Shown here: one piece after another, positions 25,636-34,320 of the stretch
Layout: each line of letters begins with the position of its first letter
Numbering within the stretch: position 1 is the stretch's first letter
Source: Clostridiales bacterium UBA6114
GTDB taxonomy: Bacteria > Bacillota > Clostridia > Oscillospirales > Butyricicoccaceae
Direction: 5' to 3'
Length of the DNA: 64,000 nt
NCBI GenBank assembly: GCA_002423435.1
Contig: DIWE01000033.1
Coordinates: 15,571-79,570 of the forward strand
Program-made: the position numbers and the translations under genes
The notes under the pieces: generated by a model
Seen by the model: only the letters and a program-made list of their open reading frames with translations
Database searches by the model: none
What the model was told of the DNA's origin: nothing

Positions 25636-25683
25636 CGGGCGTCCCGCGCGGTGCCTGCAATCCCGTCAGACGAAAAGGCAGAG

Positions 25684-25720
25684 GGCGCGGACCGGCCGTA
25701 TGGGCCGGTCCGCGCCTTTT
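25684..25720 (+). terminator. Strong terminator at the end of the tct-aconitase X operon
   Basis: A perfect 14-bp GC-rich stem, GGCGCGGACCGGCC/GGCCGGTCCGCGCC, with a 5-nt loop and T4. It closes the plus-strand operon just before the convergent glycosyltransferase gene. Confidence 0.85.
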
Positions 25721-25749
25721 CTGCATGATACGGGCAAAAGCATGGCGCC

Positions 25750-27009
25750 TCACTCGCCATTCCAGTCCTCGGCATCCTTTGAAACGGAATAGTAGTATCG
25801 GTTTATTTGCTCCGTGTCGTCGGGGTCGATGTTGTGCGCGGCGAGCAGGGCTTTTAAGAAAATCTCCTCGTCCGCCGCCGTGAAAATCAGCTGCCCGCCG
25901 TCCTTGAGCATGCGTGTGACGCCCCTGTAAAACCAGTTAATATCCGGGATGTTTCGGGACTCGGACTCCACGATAATATAATCGAACGTCCGGTCGGGAT
26001 AAAGGCCCGTGCAGTTTAAGTCCCATCGGTACTCGCAGCGCTCGCAGATCGTTTTCAGATCGGGCAGGTTGTGTTCCGCCTGCGAAATATAGTAGAGCTT
26101 TACGTCGTCGACTCCCCTTTCCCGCAGCTTGTTTTTAAGCTGCAGCAGGGTCGCCCCGCACGAAATTCCGATGCCGAGGATATTGATGCCGCCCTTTTTA
26201 TTCAGGTCGGCGAGCGTCAGAACGTTAAAATCGACCGCGCAGACGCTCCACACGTCGACCCCGAATTTCTTTTGAAAAAGCTTTCTGTTTTTTGTAAAAA
26301 TGTCGTGCTTCTTATATTCGGGGTCAAAGGTCACCGAGCCGAAATGATGGATAAAGGTGTCCCCCGCCAAAATCAGCCGGTAGCCCGCCCGTCTGACCCG
26401 AAAGCTCAGCGCGTCGTCGTCGAAGCCGCCGGGGTTAAAGTCCTCGTCAAAGCCGCCGAATGCCTTTTGGATATCCGTCCGGATCAGGCAGGCATATGTC
26501 ACAAGCCGCAGGCGGTCCTGCCATTTTAGCGGATTGCTTATATTGTAGTTTTTCGCGATCAGCTGCATCTGGTTTAGGTCCTCATAGCCCAGGTTCACCT
26601 GCTGATAGTTCGACGCGCAGTTGCAGACCGGGACGACCATCCCGATTTTCTCGTCCGACTCGGCGCAGATCAGCAGATTGTCGAGCCAGTTCGCGGTAAG
26701 AACCAGATCGTTGCTCACGTTTATCGTATACTTGCCCTCGGCCATTCGGAAGCCGTGGTTTATTGCCGAGTCGACGCCCATATTTTCGTCGAAGCTGATC
26801 TTTTTCTTGTTCGGGAGCGACTGGAAATACTCCTTCGTCCCGTCCGTTGAGCCGTTGTTGATCGTGATCAGCTCGAAATCGATATGGGAGGTATATTTGT
26901 AAAGGCTTTCAATGCATTGCCTCGTGTAATCGAGATGATTGTATGCGAGCACCACGATGCTGACCAGCGGGGAATGCTTTTTTCTTGGCGCTTTTTTTTG
27001 GTCTTCCAT
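25750..27009 (-). CDS. Family 2 glycosyltransferase with a C-terminal methyltransferase-like domain
   Basis: Residues 14-250 are a GT-A glycosyltransferase: SIVVLAYNHLDYTRQCIESL, ITINNGSTDGTKEYF, and a VSNDLVL position where DxD is usual. GGFDEDFNPGGFDDDALSFR supplies the acceptor acidic residues. From about residue 290, ILGIGISCGATLLQL and FDYIIVESES, with LKDGGQLIFTAADE, look like a class I SAM-methyltransferase fold. The GIGISCG loop is not a clean GxGxG. It would add a sugar in cell-surface polysaccharide assembly. It is last in the CDP-sugar operon, 2 nt after RfbH, with GGGAGG upstream. Confidence 0.85.
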   Translation of the reverse strand: MEDQKKAPRKKHSPLVSIVVLAYNHLDYTRQCIESLYKYTSHIDFELITINNGSTDGTKEYFQSLPNKKKISFDENMGVDSAINHGFRMAEGKYTINVSNDLVLTANWLDNLLICAESDEKIGMVVPVCNCASNYQQVNLGYEDLNQMQLIAKNYNISNPLKWQDRLRLVTYACLIRTDIQKAFGGFDEDFNPGGFDDDALSFRVRRAGYRLILAGDTFIHHFGSVTFDPEYKKHDIFTKNRKLFQKKFGVDVWSVCAVDFNVLTLADLNKKGGINILGIGISCGATLLQLKNKLRERGVDDVKLYYISQAEHNLPDLKTICERCEYRWDLNCTGLYPDRTFDYIIVESESRNIPDINWFYRGVTRMLKDGGQLIFTAADEEIFLKALLAAHNIDPDDTEQINRYYYSVSKDAEDWNGE

Positions 27010-27011
27010 TT

Positions 27012-28352
27012 TTAATCTGCCTCCCGAGAGTTTGTATGATTCCGAAAAAAATCGTCCAGCACCGAAATCATATAATCGAGCTTTTCCTCGTCGAGGCCGG
27101 GATACACCCCGAGGAAAAACGTGCCCTCCGCGATTTTATCCGTATTTGTAAGCGCTCCGCCGACGCGGTGCAAGATGTCCCTGTAGCCCGGCTGCCTTAA
27201 GATATTGCCGCCGAACAGCATCCTGGTCTCGATCCTTTTCGATTCGAGATAAGAGACGATCTCTTTTCTTGAAAATGGGGCCTCCTCGCGTACTGTGACC
27301 GGGAGCGCAAACCACGACGGGTCCGCCTTTTCATAAGCGCGCGGCAGAATCAGAAAGTCCTTGTGCTCCTTTAACGCGTTGTAAAGCGCGCTGAAATTCC
27401 GCTTTCGTTTTTCGGTGAAGGCGGGCAGCTTTTTAAGCTGCTCGACGCCGATTGCGCACTGGAGGTCGAGCGGCTTTAGGTTGTAGCCGATATTGCTGTA
27501 GACATATTTATGGTCATATCCGTCGGGCAGGCCTTCAAATTTATGAGAAAACCTGCGGCCGCACGCGCCGTCCGGGTTTTTCTCGCCCGTCCTGCAAAAG
27601 CACGCCCTGCCCCAGTCCCGGATCGACAACGCCTCCTTATAAAGCTCCGGGTTGTCGGTGAGCACTGCGCCGCCCTCGCCCGTCGTAATGTGGTGCGCCG
27701 CATAGAAGCTGTATGTCGACAGGTCGCCAAAGGTGCCGCAGAGCTTCCCGCCGTAGCGGGAATCGAGCGCGTCGCAGGTGTCCTCAACGACAAACAAATC
27801 GTGTCTTTTCGCAATCGACATGATCCGGTCCATTTCGGCGGGGTTTCCGAGGGTGTGGGCGAACATGACCGCCCTCGTTTTTTCCGAGAGCGCCTCCTCG
27901 ATTTTCTTAGCGTCGATATTGTAGGTGTCCGCCTCGACGTCGACAAACACCGGGACAAGCCCGTTCTGGATGATCGGATTTAAGGTGGTCGGGAAGGCCG
28001 CCGCCGTTGTGACGACCTCGTCGCCTTTATTCAGGTGTCCGCTGAAATTTTTCGAGCACAGGGCGCTTACGGCGAGGAGGTTTGCCGAGGAACCGGAGTT
28101 TGCCATAACGCCGTACTTCATACCCTGATAGCCGCAAAGGCTTTTGGTAAACTCGATGTCCTTTTCCCCGAGCGTCATCCAGAAGTCGAGCGCGCTCGAA
28201 ATCAGCGCCTGCATCTCCTTTTCATCGAAGACCCTGCCGGCGTAGTGTACCCTGTCGAGCCCCGGGACGAATTTCCTTCCCGCCTCGCGCGAAGCGTAAA
28301 GCTCGCCGACCCGCTCTAGGATTTCCGCCCTGATCTCATTTTCCGTTTTCAT
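27012..28352 (-). CDS. rfbH: CDP-4-keto-6-deoxyglucose 3-dehydratase (E1)
   Basis: A 446-residue PMP-dependent dehydratase. The usual PLP-lysine is replaced by His220 in SFYAAHHITTGEGG, the diagnostic change of the E1/RfbH group. The cysteine cluster ACFCRTGEKNPDGAC fits the 2Fe-2S site of this enzyme. It removes the C3 hydroxyl of CDP-4-keto-6-deoxyglucose on the way to 3,6-dideoxysugars. No separate E3 reductase (RfbI) is seen, so the electron donor must come from elsewhere. It lies 10 nt after the DegT-type gene. Confidence 0.93.
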   Translation of the reverse strand: MKTENEIRAEILERVGELYASREAGRKFVPGLDRVHYAGRVFDEKEMQALISSALDFWMTLGEKDIEFTKSLCGYQGMKYGVMANSGSSANLLAVSALCSKNFSGHLNKGDEVVTTAAAFPTTLNPIIQNGLVPVFVDVEADTYNIDAKKIEEALSEKTRAVMFAHTLGNPAEMDRIMSIAKRHDLFVVEDTCDALDSRYGGKLCGTFGDLSTYSFYAAHHITTGEGGAVLTDNPELYKEALSIRDWGRACFCRTGEKNPDGACGRRFSHKFEGLPDGYDHKYVYSNIGYNLKPLDLQCAIGVEQLKKLPAFTEKRKRNFSALYNALKEHKDFLILPRAYEKADPSWFALPVTVREEAPFSRKEIVSYLESKRIETRMLFGGNILRQPGYRDILHRVGGALTNTDKIAEGTFFLGVYPGLDEEKLDYMISVLDDFFRNHTNSREAD

Positions 28353-28362
28353 GCCGCACCCC

Positions 28363-29466
28363 TTATCCGATCAGGCGTTTGATGCTTTCGCACACAAAGC
28401 TTACATCCCGCTTATTCAGGTTCGCGGCCGACGGAAGCGAGATCCCCCGCCTTTCCACAAGCGCCGCGACCGGGTTTTCATATCTCTGCTCGAACACCGG
28501 AAACCGGCTCATCCTTGGAAACGCGGGGCGGCAGTGGATGTTCAGCGCCTTCAGCCCGCTTATGATCTCGTCTCTGTCCGCGACGATTTCGTCTGTGAGG
28601 AGCAGCGACGGATAGCAGTAGTTGCTTTTGCAGCCCTCCTTCTCCTTTACAAGCCGGATGCCGGGCGCGGAGGAGAGCCCCTGTTCGTACCAGCCGAAGA
28701 TATCCCGTTTGATTTTCATCAGTTCCTCGACCCGCAGAAGCTGCGAAAGCGCCAAAGACGCGGCGAGGTTTCCCATCGTGTACTGATAGCCCAGCATATC
28801 CGACCAGAAGACCGCCTCGGAATCGGTCCGGCCCATGGAGGAAAGAAGCTTCGCCCGCTCATAGATTTCTTCGTTGTCCGTTACGAGGATGCCGCCCTCC
28901 CCGCTGACCGCCATCTTGGCGCCCTGGAAGCTGAAACAGGCGACGTCGCCGAAGGTGCCGACCTTTCTCCCCTTGTACGTCGCGCCGAGCGCGGGCGCCG
29001 CGTCCTCGATGACGTACAGCCCGTTTTCCTTCGCGATTTTCATAATTTCGTCCATGCCCGCCGGATGCCCGAACGTATGGACGAGCATGATCGCCCTGGT
29101 TTTTTCGGTGATCGCCTTTCTCAAGCAGTCGGGGTCTATTGTCCAGGTTTCCGGCTCGATGTCCGCGAAAACGCATTTCGCGCCCGTGTAGGCGACGGCA
29201 TACGCTGTCGCGACCCAGCTGAAATCGGTCACGATTACCTCGTCGCCTTCTTTCAGGCCGATCGCCGCGCACGCAAGGTGCAGCGCCTGGGTGCAGCAGT
29301 GGGTTGCGAGCGCATATTTCACGCCGAGGTAATCGGCAAACGTCTTCTCCAGCTTTTTAACGTGCATATCGTAATTTTCGTACCAGCCGTTTTTTAACGC
29401 GTCCATGACGGAATCGATCTCCCGATCGGTGATCGACGGTCCGGCAAAGCTGATCCGTTTATTCAT
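28363..29466 (-). CDS. DegT/DnrJ/EryC1/StrS-family sugar aminotransferase
   Basis: A 367-residue PLP enzyme. Lys184 in SFQGAKMAVSGEGG is the Schiff-base lysine, and EDAAPALGATYKGRKVGTFGD matches the family. Unlike RfbH it keeps the lysine, so it should transfer an amino group to a keto-sugar nucleotide (C3 or C4). Together with the GNAT gene this predicts an acylated amino sugar. The ATG at 29466 is chosen because GGAGG lies 5 nt ahead; that site is part of the repeat unit at 29469-29623, so the repeat forms the gene's translation start region. Confidence 0.9.
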   Translation of the reverse strand: MNKRISFAGPSITDREIDSVMDALKNGWYENYDMHVKKLEKTFADYLGVKYALATHCCTQALHLACAAIGLKEGDEVIVTDFSWVATAYAVAYTGAKCVFADIEPETWTIDPDCLRKAITEKTRAIMLVHTFGHPAGMDEIMKIAKENGLYVIEDAAPALGATYKGRKVGTFGDVACFSFQGAKMAVSGEGGILVTDNEEIYERAKLLSSMGRTDSEAVFWSDMLGYQYTMGNLAASLALSQLLRVEELMKIKRDIFGWYEQGLSSAPGIRLVKEKEGCKSNYCYPSLLLTDEIVADRDEIISGLKALNIHCRPAFPRMSRFPVFEQRYENPVAALVERRGISLPSAANLNKRDVSFVCESIKRLIG

Positions 29467-29468
29467 GG

Positions 29469-29623
29469 TAACCTCCATTCGCTCCGCGCACAATTAAGTC
29501 CTTAAAACCTCACAAGCGAATGGAGGTTATTGGCATGTGCCACGGTTGCCGCTTTGAGGCGAGCGGCACGCCTTTAAATTGTTAGTGTGATTTCACACTA
29601 ACCTCCATTCGCTCCGCGCACAA
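29469..29623. repeat. Repeat unit of about 135 bp, copy 1 (plus an extra half-arm)
   Basis: The unit begins with AACCTCCATTCGC and its inverse GCGAATGGAGGTT. It continues with a GTGCC(A/G)C..GCGGCAC hairpin, then TTAGTGTG/CACACTAA (29582-29601). A second CCTCCATTCGCTCCGCGCAC arm follows at 29602-29623. Two more copies lie at 61873-62147. On the minus strand the edge GCGAATGGAGGTTA forms the ribosome-binding site of the aminotransferase at 29466. A 16-codon reading frame (29535-29585, MCHGCRFEASGTPLNC) with its own GGAGG is preserved in another copy. The function of the repeat is unknown. Confidence 0.85.
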
Positions 29624-29633
29624 ATCAATCATT

Positions 29634-30785
29634 TCACTTTAAGATGAGCAGACGCTCGCAGGCTTCATTAAGCGCCGCGTCGCTTTTGGCATAGCAAAAC
29701 CGGATCAGGCTTTCGCCCCCGCCTTCGCGGTAAAACGCGCCGCCCGGCACTCCCGCGACGCCCGTTTTGCCGAGCAGATACATCGCCTTTTCCTTGCTGT
29801 CGGAGCCGGGCAGGTTTTCACAGTCGGCCAGCACGTAATACGCGCCCTCCGGGACATAGGGAGTAAGCCCCGCTTTGCAAAGCGCCTCGCAGAATTTATC
29901 ACGCTTTGCCTCAAAGCTTCTTTTAAGCTCCCCGTAATATTCGTCCGGCAGAGAAAAAACCGTCTCGGCGACCCCCTCCTGCAGGGGCGCGGGCGCGCAG
30001 ACGTAGACAAGGTCGCTCGCGCAGCCGATGCGCGTGCAAAAGCGCTCGTCGCTTGCGCTGTATCCGATTCTCCAGCCCGTGATGCTGAATGTCTTGGAAA
30101 AGCCGGAGATCGTCACCACCCTGTCTTTTATTTCCGGCATCGACCCTGGACTTATGTGCTCCCCGCCGTCATAGACGATATATTCGTAAATTTCGTCCGT
30201 AAGGATCAAAAGGTCGTGCCTTACGCAAAAATCCGCGATCATCTGAAGCTCCTCGCGGGAGAGCACCTTTCCGGTCGGATTTGCCGGCGTGTTTATGATG
30301 ATCGCCCTCGTTTTCCCGCTCACCTTCTTTTCGAGAAGGTCGAAGTCCACTCTCCATCCGGGCGGCGAGAGCCTCACGTAAACCGGCGTGAGGTCGAGCG
30401 CCAGAAGGGTGTATTCATGATACCCGTAGAACGGCTCGAACAGCAAAACCTCGTCTCCCGGGTTAAACAGGGCGAGGCACGCGGAATAAAGCGCGCCCGT
30501 CGAGCCGCAGGTGACGACGATGTTTTTCTCCGGGTCGGCGCTGATCCGGTTAAACTTCGAAAGCTTTTCCGATATGGCACGCCGCAGCGATGAAAGGCCG
30601 TCAAAGCGCGTGTACTGGTTTACGCCGCCGTCAATGGCGGCCTTCGCGCCGCGCGCAAGGCCGGGCGGAAGCTTCAGGTCGCAGATCCCCTGGGCCATGT
30701 TGATCCCGTTTACCTTTTCGCATTCGACCGACATGATGCGGATTTCCGATCTTTCGAGGTTTTTAAGCCTTCTGTTCGTTTCCAT
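29634..30785 (-). CDS. Class I/II (aspartate-type) aminotransferase
   Basis: A 383-residue PLP fold-type I enzyme. SGFSKTFSITGWRIGY contains the Schiff-base lysine, NTPANPTGKVLS is the cofactor/substrate loop, and RFCYAKSD near the end supplies the carboxylate-binding Arg. It should transaminate an amino acid/2-oxoacid pair. Within this sugar operon it might supply an amino donor or make an amino acid that is attached to the sugar, but neither is shown. It follows the GNAT gene by 4 nt. Confidence 0.88.
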   Translation of the reverse strand: METNRRLKNLERSEIRIMSVECEKVNGINMAQGICDLKLPPGLARGAKAAIDGGVNQYTRFDGLSSLRRAISEKLSKFNRISADPEKNIVVTCGSTGALYSACLALFNPGDEVLLFEPFYGYHEYTLLALDLTPVYVRLSPPGWRVDFDLLEKKVSGKTRAIIINTPANPTGKVLSREELQMIADFCVRHDLLILTDEIYEYIVYDGGEHISPGSMPEIKDRVVTISGFSKTFSITGWRIGYSASDERFCTRIGCASDLVYVCAPAPLQEGVAETVFSLPDEYYGELKRSFEAKRDKFCEALCKAGLTPYVPEGAYYVLADCENLPGSDSKEKAMYLLGKTGVAGVPGGAFYREGGGESLIRFCYAKSDAALNEACERLLILK

Positions 30786-30789
30786 AGCG

Positions 30790-31488
30790 TCAGATTCCCT
30801 TGATTAAGAATTGTTCTTTCCATCGGTCGATATCGAGCCGCATTTCGGTGTAATACCGCCCGGCTTCTTCGCCGCAGCCCTCCGGCGCGATTTCCCATTT
30901 CTCCTCGTCGGACGCCTTTACAAGGACGAGCGGGATTTCCCCGACCTTGCAAAAGCCGAATTTCTCATAAAAGCGGATGGCCTGCCGATTATCGGAGAAG
31001 ACCTTTAGAAGAATTTTTTCAAGGTGCAGCTCACGGATACCCCAGTAAACAAGGGAATGCATCGAGAACGTCATAAGCCCGGGGAGAAGGTTTTTTACCC
31101 CCCGCAGCACGGCGTCGATTTCGCAGCTTTTCTCCGCAAAGTCAAAGGAGGAGAAGCCGATATGCCCCAAAAACCCGCCGTTTAGGCACATGATCAAAAA
31201 AAGAAGCCGGTCGTCCCTGCCGATCACATATTGACTGAGCCAGTTTTCCGTCCGCTCGACGGTCGGCTCAAAGGTCCCCGTGGAAATCGTCGGGTTTTCC
31301 TCCCGCCATTTTGTAAGAAGCATCGGACACTCCGGAAGCGTCGTCTTAAAATCCGCCGTAATCGGCCTTAAATACGCGCAAAGCTTGCCTTCGTCTCCGT
31401 AAACCGGGATGCACTTAAGCGGCTCAAACCGCTCTTTGCATTTATACCGGTCAAAGGTATCCTTAATAAATGTCGAATAGTCCTGCAA
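30790..31488 (-). CDS. GNAT-family N-acetyltransferase
   Basis: A 232-residue protein whose C-terminal two thirds form a GNAT fold. FLGHIGFSSFDF is the beta-strand pair and DNRQAIRFYEKFGFCKVGEI is the acetyl-CoA-binding and C-terminal motif. The N-terminal 60 residues are extra. In this position it probably acylates the amino group made by the DegT-type aminotransferase. The start is the TTG at 31488, with GGAGG 10 nt upstream. Confidence 0.82.
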   Translation of the reverse strand: MQDYSTFIKDTFDRYKCKERFEPLKCIPVYGDEGKLCAYLRPITADFKTTLPECPMLLTKWREENPTISTGTFEPTVERTENWLSQYVIGRDDRLLFLIMCLNGGFLGHIGFSSFDFAEKSCEIDAVLRGVKNLLPGLMTFSMHSLVYWGIRELHLEKILLKVFSDNRQAIRFYEKFGFCKVGEIPLVLVKASDEEKWEIAPEGCGEEAGRYYTEMRLDIDRWKEQFLIKGI

Positions 31489-31510
31489 TTTTATTTCACC
31501 TCCGCGTTAC

Positions 31511-33223
31511 TTAAATCATGTTTTCAAAAAATTCCGCCCGGTCCAAAAGCGGTTCCTGGTCCTCGATGGGCCGCCCCACGGCCAGCTTCGGAAAGACGTA
31601 CGTGTGCTGCGGAAGACGGACGCCGATCACGGCGGCCGCCCTTTCCCCGATGATCTCCCCGATTTCCGAAAGCTCTTTCGGGTTCTCAACCGATTTCGAA
31701 AAAATTCCGTAGGCCCCGGCGATTTTGCAGAAATCGGGCGCGGTGTAGCCGGTCACCGTTCCCCCGTACCTCCCCTCGAAATACATCTCTTGGAAATGCC
31801 GGATCATGCCGAGGGCGCGGTTGTTCATAACGATCATTTTGATTGGAATCCGATTCCTTTTTACAAGCTCCAGTTCCTGGATGTTCATCTGGAAGCCTCC
31901 GTCGCCGGAAAACGCGATCACGCTGCGCCCGGGCGCGGCGTAATGCGCGCCGACCGCCGCCGGCAGGGAAAAGCCCATCGCGCCCATGCCCCCCGACGTC
32001 AAAAGCCGCTGTCCCCTTTTCAGCTCAAACGACTGCGCCGCCCACATCTGGTTTTGGCCGACGTCGAGGCAGATGATGTCGTCCTCCCCCGCCATCTTCG
32101 ATATCTCGCGCACGATATAGTTCGGATTTTTAAAATCATCGGCGGAAAAGGACGGGTATTTCTCCCGATAACCTTTTACGGTTTTCAGCCAATCGTCGGT
32201 TTTTACCCTCGGCACCGCTTCGGGAGCCTCGCTTATGGCGCGGAGAAAATCGCCCGCGTCCATGCGGATGGACAGTTCATCCGGCTTTACCCGCCTTTTA
32301 AGCTCGTTTTCGTCGATATCCACCCGAATGAGCCTCGCGCGTCTTGCAAAGCTTTCGACGTCCGTTCCGGTCTGTCTCGAATCGAGGCGGGAGCCTAACG
32401 AAAGGATCAGATCGCTGTTAGCGAGCGCGAAATTCCCGTACCGGTTTCCGTACGCCCCGATCAGGCCGAAGGAGTTTTCGATCCCGGCGCAGGCGTCGAG
32501 CCCCATCAGCGAAGACACCACGGGGATGCCGGTTTTTTTCGCGAACCGTTCAAGAAGGGCGGACGCCTTTGCGGCGCGCACCCCGCCGCCCACAAGAATC
32601 ACGGGGCGGACGGCATTTTCGATAAACTCCGCCGCGGCGGGAAGCCATGAGCAGTCGGCCGGCTCTTTTTCCGGCTCCTCATATCCGCTCAGGCGATCGG
32701 GGTCTATTTCCGCGCGCTGGATATCCATCGGGATGTCGAGCAGCACCGGGCCGGGCCTTTTGCTCTTCGCGACCGATATCGCCTTTTGCAGCTCATATTT
32801 AATCGTATCGGGCTCGGTTATCCGGACCGCGTATTTTGTGATCGGCTTTACGACGCTCACAATGTCCGTCTCCTGGAAGCCGAGCTGCCGGACGCTTAAA
32901 TCCCCCTTGTATTCATAGGTATTGACCTGCCCTGTGATGTACAGGCAGGGCACGGAGTCGAAAAACGCGCTGCCGATGCCGGTGATCAGGTTCGTAGCAC
33001 CCGGACCGCTCGTCGCAAACGCGACGCCGATATCGTTTTTGATCCTGGCATACCCCTCGGCCGCGAAGGCCGCGGCCTGCTCATGGCAGGTGCCGACAAA
33101 GCCGATATCCTCCCTTTTGCAGAGCGAGTCTAAGATATGGGTGACCGCGCCGCCCGGATAGCCGAAGATGTGCGTGACGCCGTACTCCGCCAGAAAGGCC
33201 GCCAGATAGTCTGAAAGCTTCAT
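31511..33223 (-). CDS. ThDP-dependent acetolactate synthase-like enzyme (candidate YerE-type sugar acyl transferase)
   Basis: A 570-residue enzyme of the acetolactate synthase/pyruvate oxidase family: catalytic Glu48 in GTCHEQAAAF, ThDP motif SGDGGFQMNIQELELVKRN, and a central FAD-type domain. No ilvN or valine gene is nearby. It sits between rfbG and the amino-sugar genes, with an ATGA overlap to rfbG. Yersinia YerE, a ThDP flavoenzyme of this family, transfers a two-carbon unit from pyruvate to CDP-4-keto-3,6-dideoxyglucose to make yersiniose, so a similar branched-sugar role is attractive. Ordinary acetolactate synthesis cannot be excluded. The ATG at 33223 has GGAGGG upstream. Confidence 0.82.
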   Translation of the reverse strand: MKLSDYLAAFLAEYGVTHIFGYPGGAVTHILDSLCKREDIGFVGTCHEQAAAFAAEGYARIKNDIGVAFATSGPGATNLITGIGSAFFDSVPCLYITGQVNTYEYKGDLSVRQLGFQETDIVSVVKPITKYAVRITEPDTIKYELQKAISVAKSKRPGPVLLDIPMDIQRAEIDPDRLSGYEEPEKEPADCSWLPAAAEFIENAVRPVILVGGGVRAAKASALLERFAKKTGIPVVSSLMGLDACAGIENSFGLIGAYGNRYGNFALANSDLILSLGSRLDSRQTGTDVESFARRARLIRVDIDENELKRRVKPDELSIRMDAGDFLRAISEAPEAVPRVKTDDWLKTVKGYREKYPSFSADDFKNPNYIVREISKMAGEDDIICLDVGQNQMWAAQSFELKRGQRLLTSGGMGAMGFSLPAAVGAHYAAPGRSVIAFSGDGGFQMNIQELELVKRNRIPIKMIVMNNRALGMIRHFQEMYFEGRYGGTVTGYTAPDFCKIAGAYGIFSKSVENPKELSEIGEIIGERAAAVIGVRLPQHTYVFPKLAVGRPIEDQEPLLDRAEFFENMI

Positions 33224-34320
33224 ATTCCCTCCGCTTTTGTCGCCGGTATCAGTTTTTGGCAGTAATCGTCGATCTGTTTTCGGCACAACGAGTATTTATC
33301 CCCATCCGAGCGGTACCAGAAAACCGTGCTCTCGACCGCCTCGCGAAGGCTGAGCCTCGGCATCCAGCGCAATAACGTCTTCGCTTTCGTGCAATCCAGG
33401 CTTAAAAATCCCGCCTCATGCGGCGCGTTCTTGTTTTCCGACAAAAGCCATTCTCCGCCTCCCCACGCATCGATCACCATTTTCACGACTTCCCTGACCG
33501 GTGAAATGGAGGCAAAGTCGGGGCCGAAGTTAAACGCCGTACCGAAGCGTGCTGCGTCGCTTTGCATTAAAGACGCCAAAAGGAGATACCCGTAAAGCGG
33601 TTCGAGCACGTGCTGCCACGGCCGGACCGCGTCCGGGTTTCTGACCTCGACCGGCCTTTCCTCCGAAAGCGCCTTGATGCAGTCCGGGATAATCCTGTCG
33701 GGAGAGTAGTCGCCCCCTCCGATCACATTGCCCGCCCGGACGGAGGCGATCGCTTTTTTGTGCCGCTCGAAATCGTTCGGGTTAAAAAAAGAATTCCGGT
33801 AGGACGAGATCAAAAGCTCCGCGCAGCCCTTGCTCGCGCTGTACGGGTCAAAGCCTCCGACAGGATCGCTCTCCCGGTACCCCCAAAGCTGTTCTTTGTT
33901 CTCGTAGCATTTGTCCGAAGTAATCAAAACCCCGACCTTCACAGACGGCGAGCTCCTGATGCACTCGAGAACATTGAGCGTCCCCATCACATTTGTCTCA
34001 AAGGTCTCGGCCGGATTTAAGTACGAATGCCGGACGAGCGGCTGGGCGGCCATGTGGAAGACAATCTCGGGGCTCTGCGCGTCAAACACCTTTTTCAGTT
34101 TTTGAAGGTCGCGGATATCCCCGCGGATATCGATAAGCTTTTCGGAGAGCCCGGAGACGACAAAATTGTCGTCTTTTGTCCTCGGGTCTTTCGCATACCC
34201 GATCACCTTCGCGCCGAGCGCAAGAAGCCATACGGAAAGCCACGACCCTTTAAATCCGGTGTGCCCCGTTATCAGCACGTTCTTTCCCTGAAAAAAACCG
34301 CCAAACATGGAAGTATCCAT
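33220..34320 (-). CDS. rfbG: CDP-glucose 4,6-dehydratase
   Basis: A 366-residue short-chain dehydrogenase/reductase. NAD-binding VLITGHTGFKGSWLS is at 15-29, and the YSASK catalytic motif is in DPYSASKGCAE. NVIGGGDYSPDRIIPD and RNPDAVRPWQHVLEP are typical of this enzyme. It turns CDP-glucose into CDP-4-keto-6-deoxyglucose. The start at 34320 overlaps the rfbF stop (TGATG), and its stop overlaps the ThDP enzyme start (ATGA), so the three are translationally coupled. Confidence 0.95.
   Translation of the reverse strand: MDTSMFGGFFQGKNVLITGHTGFKGSWLSVWLLALGAKVIGYAKDPRTKDDNFVVSGLSEKLIDIRGDIRDLQKLKKVFDAQSPEIVFHMAAQPLVRHSYLNPAETFETNVMGTLNVLECIRSSPSVKVGVLITSDKCYENKEQLWGYRESDPVGGFDPYSASKGCAELLISSYRNSFFNPNDFERHKKAIASVRAGNVIGGGDYSPDRIIPDCIKALSEERPVEVRNPDAVRPWQHVLEPLYGYLLLASLMQSDAARFGTAFNFGPDFASISPVREVVKMVIDAWGGGEWLLSENKNAPHEAGFLSLDCTKAKTLLRWMPRLSLREAVESTVFWYRSDGDKYSLCRKQIDDYCQKLIPATKAEGI

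Noticed and set aside
29534..29560. Sigma-54 promoter inside the repeat unit
   Set aside because: TGGCAT and TTGC occur, but the GG-to-GC distance is not 10 bp.
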